Of a stretch of DNA of 64,000 bases, positions 52,993-62,607 are shown piece after piece. A program made the translations under genes and the position numbers. Positions within the stretch are counted from its first letter, which is position 1; each line of letters begins with the position of its first letter. The notes below the pieces were generated by a model. The model was not told the DNA's origin, did no database searches, and was given only the letters and a program-made list of their open reading frames with translations. Origin of the DNA: Chthonomonas sp035294505 (GTDB taxonomy: Bacteria > Armatimonadota > Chthonomonadetes > Chthonomonadales > Chthonomonadaceae); NCBI RefSeq assembly GCF_035294505.1, contig NZ_DATGKU010000174.1, forward strand, positions 62,001-126,000, given 5' to 3'.

Positions 52993-53988
52993 CTAGGATT
53001 TGGTTTCGCCATGTTTTTCCTGCCAACGCCGAGCGTAATCCAGCGCATGATAGGTCAGGATGATGTCGGCACCTGCGCGTTTGAAAGCGGTCAAAATCTC
53101 CTCTACGATGCGCGCCTCCTCTATCCAACCGTTCAGCGCTGCAGCCTTCACGAGGCTATACTCTCCTGAAACATTATAAACGGCGAGCGGCACATCGAAG
53201 CGCTCGCGGGCAATGCGCAGCACATCCAGATAGGCCAGTCCCGGCTTCACCATCACGATGTCGGCTCCCTCCCGAATATCCAGCGCTATCTCGCGCATCG
53301 CCTCGCGTAGGTTCGGCGGGTCCATCTGATAGCTGCGCCGATCGCCGAACTGTGGGGCGCTTCCTGCGGCTTCACGGAAGGGCCCGTAAAAACCGCTTGC
53401 ATACTTCGCGCTATAGGCCATGATGCCTACCTGCGTAAAACCGTTCGCATCAAGCGCCTCACGAATGGCGGCCACACGCCCATCCATCATATCCGAAGGG
53501 GCAACGATATCCGCCCCGGCTTCCGCATAGCAGACCGCAGCACGCGCCAACAACTCCAACGTGGGGTCGTTTTGCACCTCGCCCTCTTTAATCACCCCGC
53601 AATGCCCGTGCGACGTATACTCACAAAGGCACACGTCGGGCACAATGAGCAGCGAATCACCGAAATTTTTGCGCAACGCGCGAATGGCACGGGGCACTAT
53701 GCTTGTTGGCTGATAAGCTTGGCTTCCCATCTCATCCTTCTCTAGGGGAATGCCAAACAACATCACCGCTTCAATACCTGCCCGAATCACCTCCTCCACT
53801 TTTCGACAGATGTCGTCTAGGGTGTATCGCCAAATGCCCGGCATCGAGGGAATCTCTCGACTCTCTGTCTCCTCTGTAACAAACATCGGGTAGAGAAGGT
53901 CACAGGGCAGTACCCATGTTTCTCGCACAAGTCGTCGCAAGGCCTCCGTACGTCGTAACCGACGTGGACGTTCGATCAGCCTATCCAT
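52993..53988 (-). CDS. hemB: Delta-aminolevulinic acid dehydratase (porphobilinogen synthase)
   Basis: About 331 residues. Zinc-type active-site cysteines C120, C122 and C130 lie in VPDVCLCEYTSHGHCG. The two active-site lysines are K195 in MAYSAKYASGFYGPFREAAGS and K248 in IVMVKPGLAYLD, the latter forming the Schiff base. It joins two 5-aminolevulinate molecules to porphobilinogen. I chose the ATG at 53988, overlapping the end of cobA-hemD by 8 bp; a TTG at 54009 would add 7 residues. The adjacent fusion gene supplies the next tetrapyrrole steps. Confidence 0.95.
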   Translation of the reverse strand: MDRLIERPRRLRRTEALRRLVRETWVLPCDLLYPMFVTEETESREIPSMPGIWRYTLDDICRKVEEVIRAGIEAVMLFGIPLEKDEMGSQAYQPTSIVPRAIRALRKNFGDSLLIVPDVCLCEYTSHGHCGVIKEGEVQNDPTLELLARAAVCYAEAGADIVAPSDMMDGRVAAIREALDANGFTQVGIMAYSAKYASGFYGPFREAAGSAPQFGDRRSYQMDPPNLREAMREIALDIREGADIVMVKPGLAYLDVLRIARERFDVPLAVYNVSGEYSLVKAAALNGWIEEARIVEEILTAFKRAGADIILTYHALDYARRWQEKHGETKS

Positions 53989-55588
53989 CGCCTTTGCCTC
54001 TCTTTGCAAAGTAGCTCTCTAAAGCCTTCACAAGCCCCGCCATGGTGTGCTCCTCAGCTACGATTGTCGGTTCAAAACCATATTCTTTCAACGTCTGCCC
54101 GGTCACCGGCCCGATCGCCGCCAGACATACCCCCTTGAGATATGCCCCGAGGTTGCTCTCAGCCGACCCGATAGCGAGCGCCTGCATGAGATTCTTTACG
54201 GTAGAAGAAGCGGTGAAGGTTATGGCATCTATATTTCCCGCCCTCAAATCCTCTAACAGAGTCTCCGGCTGCTCCATAGCCACCGTCTCATAAACGGGGA
54301 TGACATCCACTATCGCTCCCATAGCGCGCAGCCGCTCCGGCAGCATCTCCCGTGCCTCTCGGGCACGTGGTAAGAACACCCGTTTGCCCCTCATTTCCCT
54401 ATCTGGCCACTGGTCTATCAACGCTTCAGCCACAGCCTCCGTAGGCACGAAATCGGCGCGTATTCCCAGCTTCTCTCGCAAAATGCTTGCCGTCGCCGGG
54501 CCAATCGCTGCGACTTTGGTCATCGCGAAAGCACGTGCATCGCGCTCTAAAGCCTCTAGGCGCTCGGCTATCACAGGAACGGTGTTTACACTGGTAACAA
54601 CCATCCAGGCGTAGCGCTCTAGGCTCTGCAAGGCCCCATCTAACTCGGTCATATCCTTTAATTTTTCGATCCGGATGGTAGGATACTCCAGCACCTCAGC
54701 GCCGCGGGTCCGTAACATATCCACAAGGCCACTTGCCTGTTCTCGCGCTCGCGTAACCACGATCCGCTTTCCAAAAAGAGGTTGTCGCCGCGGATCGTCG
54801 AACCACTGTAATCGTCCCCTCAAACGAACTACCTCACCGACCACGCAAACGGCCGGAGGTCTCAAGCCCGCTTCGCGTACGCGTTCCACAATATCGGCCA
54901 GTGTGCCACTAACCACTCTCTGCTGAGGCCACGTTCCCCATTGTACCAGTGCGATAGGGGTCTCCGGCTCTCGCCCGTGCTCTTGCAAGCGCGCCACAAT
55001 CTCTGGCAGCGCCTCAACCCCCATTAAAAAAATGAGCGTATCCGCGGCGTGCGCCAAACGCGCCCAGTCCCTACGTCCCTCTGCCTGCCCAGCTGCACGT
55101 CGTCCCGACTCTTTACCGTCCTCCCTTTCGTGGCCTGTGATCACACAGAAAGAGGAGGCTGCATCACGATGCGTCACAGGAATGCCTGCATAGGCCGGTG
55201 CCGCAATGGCCGAGGTGATTCCGGGCACCACAACAAAAGGCACTCCTGCCGTTCGGCAAGCCTCAGCCTCCTCTCCACCTCGCCCAAAGACAAAAGGATC
55301 GCCTCCCTTCAAACGAGCTACTCGCTTCCCTTCCTGGGCATGTCGAATCAGTAGGGCGTTGATCTCCTCCTGAGTTAGCGTATGCCTTGCGCTGGCCTTC
55401 CCCACAAAGACACGCAACGCCTCCGGCCTCGCATAGTCCAACACCGCCGGATGCACCAACCTATCGTAAACCACCACATCCGCCTGCGCCAATAGTTCCC
55501 GCCCGCGCAGTGTCAATAGACCAGGGTCTCCCGGCCCTGCGCCGATAAGATAGACGATCCCTTGCTTGTTTTCCGGCTCTAACACCAC
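53981..55588 (-). CDS. cobA-hemD: Fused uroporphyrinogen-III C-methyltransferase / uroporphyrinogen-III synthase
   Basis: 535 residues. Residues about 10-260 are SUMT: VYLIGAGPGDPGLLTLRG, VVYDRLV, RLKGGDPFVFGRGGEEAEAC, PGITSAIAAPAYAGIPVTHR and VITGHE. An arginine- and glycine-rich insert of about 15 residues follows VITGHE, before the TLIFLMGV strand. Residues about 275-530 are HemD (KRIVVTRAREQASGLVDMLRTRGAEVLEYPTI; TFTASSTVKNLM; AAIGPVTGQTL). The protein would cyclise hydroxymethylbilane to uroporphyrinogen III and methylate it toward sirohaem or cobamide. Such fusions are known in Firmicutes and others. GTG start; a TATACT -10 candidate lies at 55616-55621 on this strand. Confidence 0.93.
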   Translation of the reverse strand: MVLEPENKQGIVYLIGAGPGDPGLLTLRGRELLAQADVVVYDRLVHPAVLDYARPEALRVFVGKASARHTLTQEEINALLIRHAQEGKRVARLKGGDPFVFGRGGEEAEACRTAGVPFVVVPGITSAIAAPAYAGIPVTHRDAASSFCVITGHEREDGKESGRRAAGQAEGRRDWARLAHAADTLIFLMGVEALPEIVARLQEHGREPETPIALVQWGTWPQQRVVSGTLADIVERVREAGLRPPAVCVVGEVVRLRGRLQWFDDPRRQPLFGKRIVVTRAREQASGLVDMLRTRGAEVLEYPTIRIEKLKDMTELDGALQSLERYAWMVVTSVNTVPVIAERLEALERDARAFAMTKVAAIGPATASILREKLGIRADFVPTEAVAEALIDQWPDREMRGKRVFLPRAREAREMLPERLRAMGAIVDVIPVYETVAMEQPETLLEDLRAGNIDAITFTASSTVKNLMQALAIGSAESNLGAYLKGVCLAAIGPVTGQTLKEYGFEPTIVAEEHTMAGLVKALESYFAKRGKGDG

Positions 55589-55705
55589 TTAATACCCTTG
55601 CTGACTGTACTAAGCAGTATACCACCCCCAGTTCGATGGAATGTGGAGGTCACCGGAGAGGAGGCCTGCGTCCTCCATCCGCCTAAAGATAGGAAGGAGA
55701 ATAGG

Positions 55706-55711
55706 TATAAT
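55706..55711 (+). promoter_or_regulatory. Consensus -10 box before the GloVer-repeat gene
   Basis: TATAAT matches the consensus exactly, 35 bp upstream of the ATG at 55746. No good -35 box is present at the normal distance (CTAAAG there). It supports the 55746 start over an in-frame ATG at 55641. Confidence 0.45.
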
Positions 55712-55745
55712 AACCCTTGAAGCTAGCCTATGGGAAGATCGCCCT

Positions 55746-57635
55746 ATGTACCCAAACATCCAAGAAGTCCTTCTGCCCTTCCAACCCAATAAAATCGCGT
55801 TCGAGAAGCTCCTCCTCAAGGAAGCATACCCCGCACCCGTCGACGGCTTCAGCTTCTTCTTCTTTAAACACCATACCCTCGAACACGGACACTTCTTCTC
55901 TTTCCTCCCACCACAATACCTCGACACCTTCGACTGGGATACTGATGACCACTGGACGGATTTCTGTGCCTTCCTTAGCCCTCGAATATCCGACCTACAA
56001 ACCTTGAGCGAAATCGAAAGCCAGACGATACGGGCAAAAGGACACCACCATCAACGCATCGTCTCCCAATGGCTTGCCCATCACCCCCAAGCCTGCATCC
56101 TCTGGCAGTACGGCGACCCCGATTTCCCAAAACAGATTGCCCCCTTTAACTACCTCCTCTCCTACGATGCCGACCTCTATCTGCTCCTCACACACCAACA
56201 GTTCCGCACCTACGGAGAGAACGCCATCGGCAGAACACGATCTGTCAACTTGGGCGGTTACCCCTCCTTCTTTGTTCTCACCCTCCTCCCGCCCCATTTC
56301 CCCCAACAACCTAGCCCCGCGGCCCTCACCATTCCCCCCGATGTCCTCGAATTTATGGCCGCCCACACCCAACTCCTCGGACTGGCAGGGGTCTTTCAAG
56401 GAACCGTAGACATCCTCTGGCAACGAGACCCCCAACCTCGCTATCCCTTCACCCCACGCTACGGCCTCTGCACCGGTGCCTCCCCTACAGGACATCTCAC
56501 CACCCTCAACGGAGGCCAAGCCCAACAAGGACTCCTCCTCAATCTCTCCCCTAACCAACCCCCACAAATCGTCCATCCCTTTGCAGCAGACCCTGCAGGC
56601 CAACCGGTAGCCGGCCTCCGAAGGGCCCCCAACGGCACCCTCTACGGCATTACCCTCCGAGGAGGAGACTTCGATACCGGAACCCTCTACGCCCTCGACC
56701 CCAACACCCAAACCGTCGAGGTGCTCTACCAAGGAGAAGAGGGAGGGCCACGACACCCCATCGGATTGCCGGTCTGGACGGAGGAGGGAGGCCTCTACGG
56801 GGTGAGTTTGTTCGGAGGCCAACACAATGCCGGCACCCTGTATCGCTTCGACCTGCAGAGCAAACAGATGCAGATACTGCACAGTTTTGCGGGGCCGGAG
56901 GGCGCCCATCCGTTGGAGGCACTGGTTTTAGGAGCGGATGGCTGGCTGTACGGCATGACGGATGCCGGAGGGGAGCATGGGGAGGGGGTGCTGTTCGGCT
57001 ACCACATCCCCCAAAGACGCTTCGAGGTTTTATGGCACCTGTGCAGAACTCCTCTGAGCAGGAAAAAGGCCAAGCAAAACCGGTCAAAGGAAGTCCCTAC
57101 AACCTACTCTTCGGACATAGTAGGAGGTGCCAGTCTGTTATGGCACCCACAGGGCGCCTTGTACTATCCTTTTAATCAATTTGTTAATCTGTTTGGTCAA
57201 GAGAGGTCCGCAGATTCCTCTTCCTCGGAGGGCACGCCATCGGGTTCTGTGCAGGAACGGAAGGTCTATCGTTATTGGGTGAAGGAGCGTCGTTGGGAGC
57301 GAGTGGTTTTTGTGCTTGGGGAGGAGCCGGTGAGTTGGAGGGATTATCATAGCTGGTCATGGTTTCTGGGTACGGACGGGCGGATTTATGGGACTGATGG
57401 TCGTGTGATTTATCGTTGGGAAGTGGGAGAAGAGGAGGGGGAGATACTGTATCGTTTGCCGTATTATAAGCGGAAGGAGGAATATGGGAAGGGTGAGGCG
57501 ATGCATGGGATAGGGGATTTTGTGTTTGGGGAGGACGGTTATGTGTATGCATGGAACTGGCACTATGTGTATGGTTTGAACATGCAAACGGGGGAGTGGC
57601 GTCTCTTGCTGCGGTATGATGAGGCAATAGAATAG
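55746..57635 (+). CDS. GloVer-type tandem-repeat protein with unassigned N-terminal domain
   Basis: About 629 residues, no signal peptide. The first 260 residues (HHTLEHGHFFSFLPPQYLDTF, ILWQYGDPDFPKQIAPFNYLLSYDADLYLLL) match no family I know. From about 285 to 435 there are at least three copies of a 'GtlYGiT..GG....GtLy.ld' unit (NGTLYGITLRGGDFDTGTLYALD, GGLYGVSLFGGQHNAGTLYRFD, GWLYGMTDAGGEHGEGVLFGYH), a GloVer-type propeller repeat. The end (DGRIYGTDGRVIYRWEV, DGYVYAWNWHYVYGLN) continues in the same style. The plus strand is strikingly C-rich and G-poor in the first half and G-rich with GTG, TTG and GGG codons in the last 500 bp. It is divergent from cobA-hemD. Confidence 0.7.
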   Translation: MYPNIQEVLLPFQPNKIAFEKLLLKEAYPAPVDGFSFFFFKHHTLEHGHFFSFLPPQYLDTFDWDTDDHWTDFCAFLSPRISDLQTLSEIESQTIRAKGHHHQRIVSQWLAHHPQACILWQYGDPDFPKQIAPFNYLLSYDADLYLLLTHQQFRTYGENAIGRTRSVNLGGYPSFFVLTLLPPHFPQQPSPAALTIPPDVLEFMAAHTQLLGLAGVFQGTVDILWQRDPQPRYPFTPRYGLCTGASPTGHLTTLNGGQAQQGLLLNLSPNQPPQIVHPFAADPAGQPVAGLRRAPNGTLYGITLRGGDFDTGTLYALDPNTQTVEVLYQGEEGGPRHPIGLPVWTEEGGLYGVSLFGGQHNAGTLYRFDLQSKQMQILHSFAGPEGAHPLEALVLGADGWLYGMTDAGGEHGEGVLFGYHIPQRRFEVLWHLCRTPLSRKKAKQNRSKEVPTTYSSDIVGGASLLWHPQGALYYPFNQFVNLFGQERSADSSSSEGTPSGSVQERKVYRYWVKERRWERVVFVLGEEPVSWRDYHSWSWFLGTDGRIYGTDGRVIYRWEVGEEEGEILYRLPYYKRKEEYGKGEAMHGIGDFVFGEDGYVYAWNWHYVYGLNMQTGEWRLLLRYDEAIE

Positions 57636-57750
57636 ACAATGCTACTTCCATCCCGCTGCCGGCTTGCCCTGAAGGTTACAGACAACATCCTTCTCGCGAA
57701 ACAGTATAATTAAATGATGAGCTATCATCTGCAGAGGTAAGGACTATCTT
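57636..57750 (+). promoter_or_regulatory. Gap with -10 candidate before the HD gene
   Basis: TATAAT (57705-57710) is a consensus -10 box, about 40 bp before the ATG at 57751. No convincing -35 box is at the right distance. GAGGTAAGGA serves as ribosome-binding site. Confidence 0.4.
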
Positions 57751-58305
57751 ATGCACGACCGACAGGCCGCTTGGCAGCTGGTAACCGAATGGACGCAAAG
57801 CGAAAGCCTTCGCAAACATATGCTTGCAGTAGAAGCCGCCATGCGCTTCTATGCGCGCAAATTCGGTGAGGATGAGGAGCTTTGGGGCAATACCGGACTT
57901 CTACACGATTTTGATTATGAACGCAATCCCGATCCGCCCGAGCACCCCACCGTCGGCATGAAAGTGCTCGCCGAACAGGGCTGGCCTCCGGAGATGATCG
58001 AGGCGATCGGAGGCCATGCGGAGTATCTTCATATTCCTCGCACCACCCTCCTGGCCAAAACTCTCTATGCCGTAGATGAGCTTTGTGGGTTCATTCTCGC
58101 CGTGGCCTACACCCGTCCTTCTCGCACTTTGGCCGAGGTCGAAGTGAACTCCGTGCTCAAAAAAATGCGGCAGAGCGGCTTCGCCAGAAACGTCAGCCGA
58201 GAAGACATTGTGCGTGGAGCCGAGGAGCTTGGTATTCCTCTTGAAGAGCATATCGCCAACTGCATTGAAGCCCTCCAGTCCATCGCGCCTAGCTTAGGGC
58301 TTTGA
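57751..58305 (+). CDS. HD domain protein (metal-dependent phosphohydrolase)
   Basis: 184 residues. H23 (SLRKHMLAVE), H52-D53 in GLLHDFDYE, H88 in IGGHAEYL and D109 in YAVDELCGF form the HD metal site, with HPTVGMKVL between. This compact form is common as stand-alone HDIG hydrolases acting on nucleotides or phosphoesters. The substrate is unknown. It converges closely on the GH63-like gene (2 bp between stops). Confidence 0.85.
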   Translation: MHDRQAAWQLVTEWTQSESLRKHMLAVEAAMRFYARKFGEDEELWGNTGLLHDFDYERNPDPPEHPTVGMKVLAEQGWPPEMIEAIGGHAEYLHIPRTTLLAKTLYAVDELCGFILAVAYTRPSRTLAEVEVNSVLKKMRQSGFARNVSREDIVRGAEELGIPLEEHIANCIEALQSIAPSLGL

Positions 58306-58307
58306 AT

Positions 58308-60968
58308 TTAGGGAGGGGTTAAAAGCTTGTGCCGTTGCATATCGTAAAGAAAATGCACCGGATGGGCTGTATGCAGTATCTGCTTGCCATCTAGATAGAC
58401 GGCAAACCCGCGAAAGTCTTTCGCGATATGGCCACCTTCCGCATCGTAGGCGAGGGTGATGTCGTGCCCTCTATAGGCTTGTCCATCTAAAATCCACCAA
58501 CGCCATGCCCCATCCGGCAACAGAGGGTCTATTTCAAGAACGTCATCGGCACGCGGAACAAACCCAATGAGGTCGCTGATTAACGGATCGATCCATGTGG
58601 AGTGGAAGTAATCCCGCTGATCGGTTTTCCATTGCCCCGTTTCCCCATTGTAGAACTCGCCCGTCCATGGGTAGAGCGGATTCTGGTTTTTATACTGCGC
58701 CTTCGTAAACGAGTAGAAAAGCTCGTAAAGCTTCTGACGGGTGAGCGCACAAGGAGCGTAGTGGCGCAGGGTGTTTGTCATCGCCCGCATCACTAAACTA
58801 TTGGCATGAGGCCATGTGGGCCCGTTCCACATGCACACGCTTCCTCCAGGGCCAACGGGCCAGCCATCTTGAGAGTAGGCGGGGCAACTCTTTGCCGTAG
58901 ATGCGATCGGCCATGGCGTCCAAAAGAGATTGGGGTTCAGCGCCGTTTCCCAAACCGTTTCGTAGCCCTTACCCGCGGGTGGAAGATTAAAAGCGAACGG
59001 ATAGAGACCGATCACCTCCAAAGCCGGCGAAGGCGCATCATCTGAAGCCCGTAAGTCCACAAACCAGTGATCTTTTGCATCCCACATTTTCTCGATAACA
59101 GCCTCACGAATGGCCTTCGCCAACTGTTCCATCTTCTCGGCTTGGGCGTTGCGCCCCAATAACCGGTCAATTTTGGCCACCGCCACCGCATTACCGTAGT
59201 TGTAGGCCGTGAGGTCCACACGGCGCAGCGGAGTCATGTATTTCGGATCGGTGCCTGCTCCGCCTCCGGTCTCATAATGGGCAAACGAAAAGAAGGCTGG
59301 CTGCCACTCCATGCCCGTCCACCAATGGCTATCTACTACCAAAAGCGGACTGCCGCCCCAACCGTAAACCTTCTGCCACCCCTCCACGTTGCGCTCGAGA
59401 GCCGGGGCGATCTTTGCCAGGAGAGCTTTGTTCGGATGTACCTCGTTCAACCCCCAGGCACAAGAGGTGATCCAGTCTGTGTACTGCCCTCCTTGCTGTC
59501 CCTGCAAGGTTACATGGCTCGGATAGATGCCGTCAGGACGAGGATTGCTTACAAAAGTCAACAGATGCCCCCAACAGTAGGAGGGGTCACGCAACCACCG
59601 CGCCTCATACATCTGATGCCCGGCCCCGTAAGAGATCACGTTGGCATACCAGTCGGAAGTCCAACGCCCCTCCGAGAAGGCGCGATACATAAGGTGCCCC
59701 ATGCGTGGGTTCATGCTGTTCTTTTTCAGTAAGTACCAACGATGGTAATACATTTTCGTTATAAGGGGATCGCTGCAGGCAAAGTAGGCGATGTTCTTGT
59801 CAAACCACCCCTGATAGGCCGCCACTTGCTGTGCTAAAGGATGAATAGAGTGTAATTCAGCCTCTAGCTTCTCGTGCGCACCCGAGCGAGAGGTTGCAAG
59901 CGCACAGGCGAAAAGAAAACGTCTCGCGGTCTTGGCAGGAATTTGCTCGGTAAAACGAATTCCCTCCCCCTTCCCATCGAACCCAACGGCCTCTAACCAT
60001 ACCGGATAGCCATCTATGCTTCGCATCTCCTTAAAGCGATCGGAGGCCGATTTTAAACCGGATGACATCACGATGGAAAAAGGATGCGCCGTTGTTGAGG
60101 GGTTTGTCACCCGAATTTCTGCGACCAGCACATCGTTCTGAGTGATCCACTTGTCCCCTTCGATGTGCAATGGAGAGTGAAACTCTTGCTGCTTTGCTTC
60201 GGGCGCATAGTGCGGGTCAAAACCATACAGCCCGGTATATAGATTTGTCCCACGATGATGAAATACCAGCTGCACCCTTTCTGCCAGCTGGGGCGGGTCG
60301 AAACGCAGGGTGTTTTTATCCGGCTTCAGGTCTGTTAAAAGGTGCCCCCAAGGCACCCATCGCCCATGCCGATAGAATAGAACCTCCATCTGCGCCGGCG
60401 GCGCACATCCCCCACCTCGTGGGACGTCGTTGTAAAAATAGAGGTCTAAACCGGTGAGCTTTCGCAAGCCACCCAGAGCGACCGTGTACGTATCCACCCG
60501 ATGCCCGCTGGACCAACAAGTCCATCGCTTTTCAGGCACAAAGGGGGGAGTTAACGGATTCTGGGCATTGTCTATAACATAAGTAAAGGAGGCCGTTGCT
60601 TTTAACAGCGTTCCAGGCGCCCCCACCATATGCACATGGCTTGGAGTGTATGTCGCTCTTTGCACGATGTACGATTGACCGTCTGCGGCTACGTCAAGGT
60701 CAAAAGCATCGAGATTGGTGATGTAAAGTAGCTGCACCCCATCACGAAACGCCCATCCTTGCGGGCTTGTGGCCCAAACACGATCCCCAGAGGCCCCGAA
60801 GGGAACCGTGCTATCATAAGGCCGAGCCAAAATCTTGTCTATCGAAAAACGGCTAGCGGGAAACACACGGTGCGCTAAAGGCTTCGGCGGAAAGCTGGCT
60901 TTTGCTCCCCTACCACAACTGCCGAACAGAAGCAGCGTACCCAGGCAAACAACCCCATATCGTTTCAA
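58308..60968 (-). CDS. Lipoprotein glycoside hydrolase, GH63/MGH1-like (alpha/alpha)6 fold
   Basis: 886 residues. The signal ends in LLLFGSC, a lipoprotein-like box (F at -3 is unusual). Residues about 35-380 are beta-rich. From about 390 the helical barrel carries SEGRWTSDWYANVISYGAGHQMYEARWL, PDGIYPSHVT, NYGNAVAVAKIDRLLGR and MWNGPTWPHANSLVMRAM, the last resembling the W.GP.W..N motif of GH63, GH37 and related clan GH-G enzymes. Substrates in these families include oligomannosides, glucosides and mannosylglycerate; here the substrate is open. It starts with TTG behind AAGGAG, which agrees with the signal peptide position. Confidence 0.65.
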   Translation of the reverse strand: MKRYGVVCLGTLLLFGSCGRGAKASFPPKPLAHRVFPASRFSIDKILARPYDSTVPFGASGDRVWATSPQGWAFRDGVQLLYITNLDAFDLDVAADGQSYIVQRATYTPSHVHMVGAPGTLLKATASFTYVIDNAQNPLTPPFVPEKRWTCWSSGHRVDTYTVALGGLRKLTGLDLYFYNDVPRGGGCAPPAQMEVLFYRHGRWVPWGHLLTDLKPDKNTLRFDPPQLAERVQLVFHHRGTNLYTGLYGFDPHYAPEAKQQEFHSPLHIEGDKWITQNDVLVAEIRVTNPSTTAHPFSIVMSSGLKSASDRFKEMRSIDGYPVWLEAVGFDGKGEGIRFTEQIPAKTARRFLFACALATSRSGAHEKLEAELHSIHPLAQQVAAYQGWFDKNIAYFACSDPLITKMYYHRWYLLKKNSMNPRMGHLMYRAFSEGRWTSDWYANVISYGAGHQMYEARWLRDPSYCWGHLLTFVSNPRPDGIYPSHVTLQGQQGGQYTDWITSCAWGLNEVHPNKALLAKIAPALERNVEGWQKVYGWGGSPLLVVDSHWWTGMEWQPAFFSFAHYETGGGAGTDPKYMTPLRRVDLTAYNYGNAVAVAKIDRLLGRNAQAEKMEQLAKAIREAVIEKMWDAKDHWFVDLRASDDAPSPALEVIGLYPFAFNLPPAGKGYETVWETALNPNLFWTPWPIASTAKSCPAYSQDGWPVGPGGSVCMWNGPTWPHANSLVMRAMTNTLRHYAPCALTRQKLYELFYSFTKAQYKNQNPLYPWTGEFYNGETGQWKTDQRDYFHSTWIDPLISDLIGFVPRADDVLEIDPLLPDGAWRWWILDGQAYRGHDITLAYDAEGGHIAKDFRGFAVYLDGKQILHTAHPVHFLYDMQRHKLLTPP

Positions 60969-61085
60969 ACTTCGAGACTCCTTCAGGCTTTTTTGGAAGA
61001 AGGTTCGTCAAACCGCTCCTTCTATCCTGCCGATGTTTGCAGAGACAAGCTCATAAAGAGAAGACCTCAAACCCATGATAGAGCC

Positions 61086-62603
61086 TTAACGTCCCTTTAG
61101 CCACCTATCTCGAAGGGCAATAGCCTCCTCAGCAGCGCCTGGGATGGGTTCACAATCCGCATCTAGTCCTGCATGAGCAAGGCACGCGCCAAAGGGCATC
61201 TCTTCCGTTGTTTGTATCAACCTATTGTAAAAGTCAGATAAATCGCTTGCAGCCACCTCATTGATAGCGTTTCGCAATTCTTCTTCCGTATAGCCAGCAT
61301 GTGGAGGGGCATAGCGACGCAAAAGAAGGCGCATTACATCGGCCAGACTTCGCGTGTTGTGCGTCACATAACGCAACTCAAGATCGAGACAAAGACCTAT
61401 TAACGCACCCTTATCATAGTAGGATAGCCCCTCGTAGCCTTCACTGTTGCCGGCGTCCCACACATGCCAGCTCGCCTGCTCTGCGCTTACCTGTAGCCGC
61501 GCCGGATTGGCCATGTAGCTCTGAATAGCTCGCCGCCAGTGAGCTAAAAACTGTTGCGGTGTAATGAGGCCCGCACGTAAAATAGATAGCCAAGCGAAAT
61601 AGTCCGTTACGCCCTCCACAAACCACAGGCTGCGTGTATGAGGGGGATGTACGTAGTCGAACGGCCCCAACACCTTCGGACGAATCCGTTTGACATTCCA
61701 CAAATGGAAAAACTCGTGGGCGGCGAACGCGGCGAAATCGGTTAAGGTCTCCTCCGGTAGATACACCAAACGCGCTGAGTTTCGATGTTCTAACCCTCCT
61801 CCACGGCCATCTACATCGAAGTAGAAAATGTATTGCGAATAAGGCAGACCTCCCATCATCTCCCCTTCCGCTTGCACAATACGCTGCAAAGTCTTTGTGA
61901 GGGTCTGAGGCTCCGTTACCTCCTGCGGATGATCGAAAAAGATCACGCGGTGGACAATACCGTCTACCACGAACTGCTGTATCAGCAGGTCGGCAGGCGC
62001 AGCGATGAGAATCGGCGAATCGGTGAGCGCGTCGTAGTCCTCTGCACTATAGACAACACTTTCAGCCGTCTGCTCGGGTGTGAGCGGCACGATCACCTGC
62101 CAACCTTTGGGCGCATCCACCTCGAGTCGAGTAGGGCACTCTTTCTCACCCACCACGTAGAGGAAAGCGGCCGTCCCGCTCACGAAAACCTGGTCGGGCC
62201 TTATCTGCACGTTCTCACAAAAAATGCCGGGCGGCTCTTGGGGAACTCTATAGGAGATAACGACATCCTCCGCAACATTCGTCTGCACTTGCCAGGTGTT
62301 TTCATCGAGCCGTTTTATAGCCAATGCATGGCCGTATCCGTCTTCCGCCCGCAAACGGGAAACGTATTGGGCAAAATTCTGCACATGGTAGTCGCCCGGA
62401 CACCACACAGGCATCTGCAAACAGGGGTTTTGCACTTCGGGCACTCTCAGCGTGATCTCTAAATAAGGCGTGTTGCCCCAAATCGGCTTTAGACGATAGC
62501 TAATCGTCCCCTCGGAGGAGGGGGGCGCCGCCGCATAAGCACCAGCACCTTTTGCGAGTACATAACAAAGAAAAACCCCTATGATATGCCGGCAAACACG
62601 CAT
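61086..62603 (-). CDS. M61 family aminopeptidase-like protein, secreted, lacking PDZ domain
   Basis: About 505 residues with a signal peptide (to about residue 25). The beta-rich N-terminal domain is that of M61. The zinc site H296-E-F-F-H300 in AAHEFFHLWNVKRIRP and E330 in WFVEGVTDYFAW is intact, and GRGGGLEHRNS upstream is the substrate-binding GGxEH-type loop of M61. The family often carries a C-terminal PDZ domain; this protein ends about 60 residues after the barrel-like helical part, without it. The ATG at 62603 is chosen: AAAGGAG lies 8 nt before it and it precedes the signal peptide; the TolB-like gene ends 4 bp upstream, so they form an operon. Confidence 0.85.
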   Translation of the reverse strand: MRVCRHIIGVFLCYVLAKGAGAYAAAPPSSEGTISYRLKPIWGNTPYLEITLRVPEVQNPCLQMPVWCPGDYHVQNFAQYVSRLRAEDGYGHALAIKRLDENTWQVQTNVAEDVVISYRVPQEPPGIFCENVQIRPDQVFVSGTAAFLYVVGEKECPTRLEVDAPKGWQVIVPLTPEQTAESVVYSAEDYDALTDSPILIAAPADLLIQQFVVDGIVHRVIFFDHPQEVTEPQTLTKTLQRIVQAEGEMMGGLPYSQYIFYFDVDGRGGGLEHRNSARLVYLPEETLTDFAAFAAHEFFHLWNVKRIRPKVLGPFDYVHPPHTRSLWFVEGVTDYFAWLSILRAGLITPQQFLAHWRRAIQSYMANPARLQVSAEQASWHVWDAGNSEGYEGLSYYDKGALIGLCLDLELRYVTHNTRSLADVMRLLLRRYAPPHAGYTEEELRNAINEVAASDLSDFYNRLIQTTEEMPFGACLAHAGLDADCEPIPGAAEEAIALRDRWLKGR

Positions 62604-62607
62604 AGCG

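Noticed and set aside
55995..56909. 304-codon minus-strand frame under the GloVer gene
   Set aside because: Glycine- and valine-rich product without motifs; the plus-strand frame has the repeat family signal and a plausible start.
57184..57651. 155-codon minus-strand frame under the GloVer gene
   Set aside because: Its proline-, histidine- and serine-rich low-complexity product is what the reverse strand of a G-rich coding region gives.
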